Of a stretch of DNA of 64,000 nucleotides, positions 62,513 to 64,000 are shown piece after piece. The stretch comes from Streptomyces rhizosphaerihabitans. Its GTDB lineage: Bacteria > Actinomycetota > Actinomycetes > Streptomycetales > Streptomycetaceae. Location of the stretch: NCBI RefSeq assembly GCF_025399795.1, contig NZ_JAODTZ010000008.1, positions 62,001-126,000 on the forward strand, given 5' to 3'. Position 1 is the stretch's first letter. Each line of letters opens with the position of its first letter. The notes beneath the pieces were generated by a model. That model saw nothing but the letters and a program-made list of their open reading frames with translations, had not been told where the DNA came from and did no database searches. The position numbers were made by a program, and so were the translations under genes.

Positions 62513-64000
62513 GTGGAATTGGCTTTGGCGCCGGAGACTCTGGCGCGATGGCAGTTCGGCATTATCACCGTCTACCACTTCTTCTTCGTCCCCCTGACGA
62601 TCTCGCTCGCGGCGCTCGTCGCCGGCCTGCAGACGGCCTGGGTGCGTACGGAGAACCAGAAGTACCTCAGGGCCACCAAGTTCTGGGGCAAGCTCTTCCT
62701 GATCAACATCGCGATGGGCGTCGTCACCGGCATCGTCCAGGAATTCCAGTTCGGCATGAACTGGTCCGCCTACTCACGCTTCGTCGGCGACATCTTCGGT
62801 GCGCCGCTCGCCTTCGAGGCCCTGATCGCCTTCTTCTTCGAGTCCACCTTCATCGGGCTGTGGATCTTCGGCTGGGACAGGCTCCCGAAGAAGCTCCACC
62901 TCGCCTGCATCTGGATGGTCTCCATCGGCACCGTACTGTCGGCGTACTTCATCCTCGCGGCCAACTCGTGGATGCAGCACCCCGTCGGCTACCGGATCAA
63001 CAAAGCGAAGGGGCGCGCGGAACTCACCGACTTCTGGCACGTGCTGACCCAGAACACCGCGCTCGCCCAGGCGTTTCACACCCTCACGGCGGCCTTCCTG
63101 ACCGGCGGCGCCTTCATGGTGGGCATCGCCGCGATCCACCTGGCCCGCAAGCGGCACGTCGCCATCATGAAGACCTCGCTGCGGCTCGGCCTCGTCACCG
63201 TCGTCATCGCCGGTCTGCTCACCGCGATCAGCGGTGACACCCTCGGCAAGGTCATGTTCAAGCAGCAGCCGATGAAGATGGCCGCCGCCGAGGCGCTGTG
63301 GGACGGCCAGGAATCCGCACCCTTCTCGATCTTCGCGTACGGCGACGTCAGCAAGGGCCACAACACCGTCGAGCTGTCCATCCCCGGGATACTGTCGTTC
63401 CTCGCCAACGACGACTTCAACTCGTACGTCCCCGGCATCAACGACACGAACAAGGCCGAGCAGGCGAAGTACGGTCCGGGCGACTACCGCCCCATCATCC
63501 CGGTCACCTTCTGGGCGTTCCGCTGGATGATCGGCTTCGGCATGGCGTCCTTCGTGATCGGCGTGATCGGACTCTGGCTGACCCGCAAGAAGTTCATGCT
63601 GCCGCAGCACCTGAGGGTCGGCGAGGACGAGGCGCCGCATCTGGTCCTGTTCAAGAACAAGGCACTCGGCCCGACGCTCACCAAGTGGGGCTGGCGCATC
63701 GCCATCTGGACCCTGGCGTTCCCGCTGATCGCCAACTCCTGGGGCTGGATCTTCACCGAGATGGGCCGTCAGCCGTGGGTCGTGTACGGAGTTCTGCAGA
63801 CCCGGTACGGGGTCTCCCCCACCGTCTCGCAGGGCGAGGTCATCACATCGATGACCGTCTACACGGCGATCTACGCGATCCTCGCCGTCATCGAGGTCAA
63901 GCTGCTCGCGAAGTACGTCAAGGCAGGGCCCCCCGAGCTCACCGAGTCCGACCTCAACCCGCCCACCAGGATCGGCGGCGACTCCAGTGACGCCGACAAG
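62513..64000 (+). CDS. cydA: Cytochrome bd oxidase subunit I (3' truncated)
   Basis: A frame of 496 codons open to the window end. CydA carries the haems of the bd-type quinol oxidase, which reduces oxygen to water at low oxygen levels. Haem ligands are seen: His22 (VYHFFF), His189 (AFHTLT) and a Met at 339 or 344. The GRQPW motif is at 418-422. GTG 62513 follows AAGGAG. cydB should follow outside the window. Confidence 0.96.
   Translation, partial: MELALAPETLARWQFGIITVYHFFFVPLTISLAALVAGLQTAWVRTENQKYLRATKFWGKLFLINIAMGVVTGIVQEFQFGMNWSAYSRFVGDIFGAPLAFEALIAFFFESTFIGLWIFGWDRLPKKLHLACIWMVSIGTVLSAYFILAANSWMQHPVGYRINKAKGRAELTDFWHVLTQNTALAQAFHTLTAAFLTGGAFMVGIAAIHLARKRHVAIMKTSLRLGLVTVVIAGLLTAISGDTLGKVMFKQQPMKMAAAEALWDGQESAPFSIFAYGDVSKGHNTVELSIPGILSFLANDDFNSYVPGINDTNKAEQAKYGPGDYRPIIPVTFWAFRWMIGFGMASFVIGVIGLWLTRKKFMLPQHLRVGEDEAPHLVLFKNKALGPTLTKWGWRIAIWTLAFPLIANSWGWIFTEMGRQPWVVYGVLQTRYGVSPTVSQGEVITSMTVYTAIYAILAVIEVKLLAKYVKAGPPELTESDLNPPTRIGGDSSDADK

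Overview
The window is a piece of an actinobacterial chromosome, almost certainly Streptomyces. The evidence is the high GC content, GC-rich third codon positions, many GTG starts, ssgR-ssgA, inositol-3-phosphate synthase, and many copies of the Streptomyces centromere site parS (GTTTCACGTGAAAC). From memory, the gene order follows the S. coelicolor core from about SCO3883 (yidC) to SCO3945 (cydA), just to one side of oriC. oriC itself lies outside the window, before yidC. I saw no insertion sequence, prophage, CRISPR array, rRNA or tRNA, so this is conserved core rather than accessory DNA.

Layout. 1-6 kb: yidC (5' truncated), jag/khpB, rsmG, parA, parB and a GNAT gene. 6-16 kb (minus strand): a redox and cell-wall block with trxB-trxA behind a SigR-type promoter, sigM with its anti-sigma factor, a pseudokinase, the lipid II flippase murJ and a DUF6049 surface protein. 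16-29 kb: cca, a small secreted or membrane protein, an MFS permease, padR with inositol-3-phosphate synthase, a class A penicillin-binding protein, a GT87-type membrane protein, an alanine-racemase-like protein, femX and a small membrane protein. 29-35 kb: rpsF-ssb-rpsR-rplI, a MATE exporter, dnaB and a serine hydrolase. 36-47 kb: marR/MFS/HbpS-like genes, acetyltransferases, a HAD phosphatase, a flavohaemoglobin, a NUDIX hydrolase, LysR, and a cystathionine gamma-lyase/LMW-phosphatase/membrane protein operon. 47-51 kb: cupin, DUF5326, ssgR, ssgA and YibE/F. 51-53 kb: thiC under a TPP riboswitch. 53-64 kb: VOC and DUF1801 genes, LysR, TerD-vWA, metallophosphoesterase, LacI, hisC-like aminotransferase, and cydA (3' truncated) behind a Rex-type operator.

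Two themes stand out. The first is chromosome organisation. I count ten perfect and four one-mismatch parS sites between 2.6 and 51 kb. Two perfect sites form the centre of long perfect palindromes between convergent genes. Three sites lie inside genes, always read as Val-Ser-(Arg/His)-Glu-Thr. One parS-like site lies in the variable arm of the TPP riboswitch. There is also a regularly spaced group of DnaA-box-like sequences upstream of dnaB and a pair upstream of the ParA core. The second theme is cell-wall growth and sporulation: YidC, MurJ, PBP, FemX, SigM, SsgA/SsgR.

Most gene calls are secure from motifs. Start sites were chosen from ribosome-binding sites and are marked where uncertain. 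Regulatory calls were read by eye and were not tested.
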